A stretch of DNA of 5,383 nucleotides from an uncultured bacterium. Lineage in GTDB: Bacteria; Spirochaetota; Spirochaetia; Sphaerochaetales; Sphaerochaetaceae. This document shows positions 4,770 through 5,383 of this stretch, piece after piece. Under the pieces are notes generated by a model that was given only the letters and a program-made list of their open reading frames with translations, did no database searches and was not told where the DNA came from. Numbering within the stretch: position 1 is the stretch's first letter; the number at the start of each line of letters is the position of its first letter. Made by a program: the position numbers and the translations under genes. The DNA lies in NCBI GenBank assembly GCA_905215015.1, contig CAJMOS010000147.1:1-5383 (forward strand), in the 5' to 3' direction.

Positions 4770-5383
4770 GTACCCTGCAAATCACGCTTCCGCCCTTTTC
4801 TCCCGACTATTCGGGAGTGGCATCCGCCCTGTTTGAGCTTGGCGGCATGTTGATCCTGCACGACGCCTCCGGCTGTACCGGAAACTACCTGGGGTATGAC
4901 GAACCGCGCTGGGCGGAACACAGCACGGTCGTCTATTGTTCCGGACTACGCCATCTGGACGCCATCCTCGGCAACGATGACAAGTTGGTCAGCCGGACGG
5001 TGGATGCGGCCGGAAAGATGCATCCCCGCTTTGTCGCCGTGATCGGCAGCCCGGTACCGATGCTGGTCGGTTGCGACTATGATGGCGTAGCCAAGGAAAT
5101 CGAGGCGAGGACCGGGATTCCCGCTTTCGGTTTCGATACTACGGGGATTCCCTTCTATGACCGGGGCGTCTTCCTTGCCTGCAAGGCTCTGGTCGACCGG
5201 TATACGAAACCTGCGGAGGAAACCATCCCCCATTCGGTGAACCTGCTTGGCCTGACGCCCTTCGACTTTGGCGCGAGGGGGAACGCCGAGGCGGTCCGGG
5301 CATGGTTTTCCGGCCACGGCTGGAAGGTGCTGTCCAGCATGTCCATGGGCACCTCCCTGGAGGAGATCGCCCTCTGTTCCCAG
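4766..5383 (+). CDS. NifK-like subunit of a nitrogenase-like reductase, 3' end cut by the window
   Basis: An open frame of 206 codons runs from the ATG at 4766 to the right edge with no stop. It begins MSTLQITLPPFSPDYSGVAS and overlaps the D-like gene by ATGA. Family features are the N-terminal region with Cys37 in HDASGCTGNY and Cys58 in VVYCSGL, at the places of NifK Cys70 and Cys95, then AILGNDDKL (like NifK AVFGG-N-L), then VIGSPVPMLVGCDYDG and GIPAFGFDTTG. The place of the third P-cluster ligand (NifK Cys153) appears to be Pro96, while a nearby Cys103 (VGCD) may substitute. With the D-like subunit it should form the component that receives electrons from the NifH-like protein. About half of a typical subunit is present. 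The missing half and any following genes, such as transporters, cofactor assembly genes or further component 1 genes, would best define the function. Confidence 0.85.
   Translation, partial: MSTLQITLPPFSPDYSGVASALFELGGMLILHDASGCTGNYLGYDEPRWAEHSTVVYCSGLRHLDAILGNDDKLVSRTVDAAGKMHPRFVAVIGSPVPMLVGCDYDGVAKEIEARTGIPAFGFDTTGIPFYDRGVFLACKALVDRYTKPAEETIPHSVNLLGLTPFDFGARGNAEAVRAWFSGHGWKVLSSMSMGTSLEEIALCSQ

Noticed and set aside
2712..5383. Light-independent protochlorophyllide or chlorophyllide reductase (BchLNB/BchXYZ) or CfbCD
   Set aside because: No bacteriochlorophyll or F430 genes are nearby. The D and K sequences look like neither BchN/BchB nor CfbD by eye, and CfbD works without a separate K subunit.

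Overview
The window holds five protein genes, all on the + strand. In order they are a GGDEF-PAS signalling protein, a ZIP-family metal transporter, and the first three genes of a nitrogenase-like operon: a NifH-like reductase, a NifD-like subunit and a NifK-like subunit cut by the right edge. No RNA gene, CRISPR array, insertion sequence or phage gene was seen.

The organism looks like an anaerobic bacterium of moderate to fairly high GC content: coding regions are clearly GC-rich, while gene-upstream regions are AT-rich. The nitrogenase-like proteins resemble the uncharacterised 'nitrogenase component 1' proteins of gut and sediment anaerobes, and the PAS domain after the GGDEF domain is a style common in gut Firmicutes and Coriobacteria. 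Spirochaetes of the Sphaerochaeta type are also possible. The sequence does not settle the phylum.

Layout: 1-92 is an AT-rich promoter region with three TTACATA copies. 93-1439 is the GGDEF-PAS gene. 1440-1579 is a gap with a hairpin and a perfect TATAAT. 1580-2365 is the ZIP transporter. 2366-2711 is a 346-base gap with hairpins in its GC-rich first part, then an AT-rich part with repeats and a promoter whose spacer carries a perfect inverted repeat. 2712-3479, 3480-4769 and 4766-5383 are the H-, D- and K-like genes, packed tightly enough to be one operon: the first stop directly precedes the next start, and the second pair overlaps by ATGA.

The operon is the main point of interest. The NifH-like protein keeps the P-loop and both [4Fe-4S] cysteines, so it should be an ATP-driven electron donor. 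The D-like subunit keeps three cysteines at cluster-ligand positions. By eye alignment it has His where NifD has its FeMo-cofactor Cys, and lacks the cofactor His. The K-like subunit keeps two of the three expected cysteines. Together this argues for a two-component reductase that does not use FeMo-cofactor and acts on an unknown substrate rather than N2. The transporter and the GGDEF protein are probably separate transcription units; a shared metal theme is only a suggestion.
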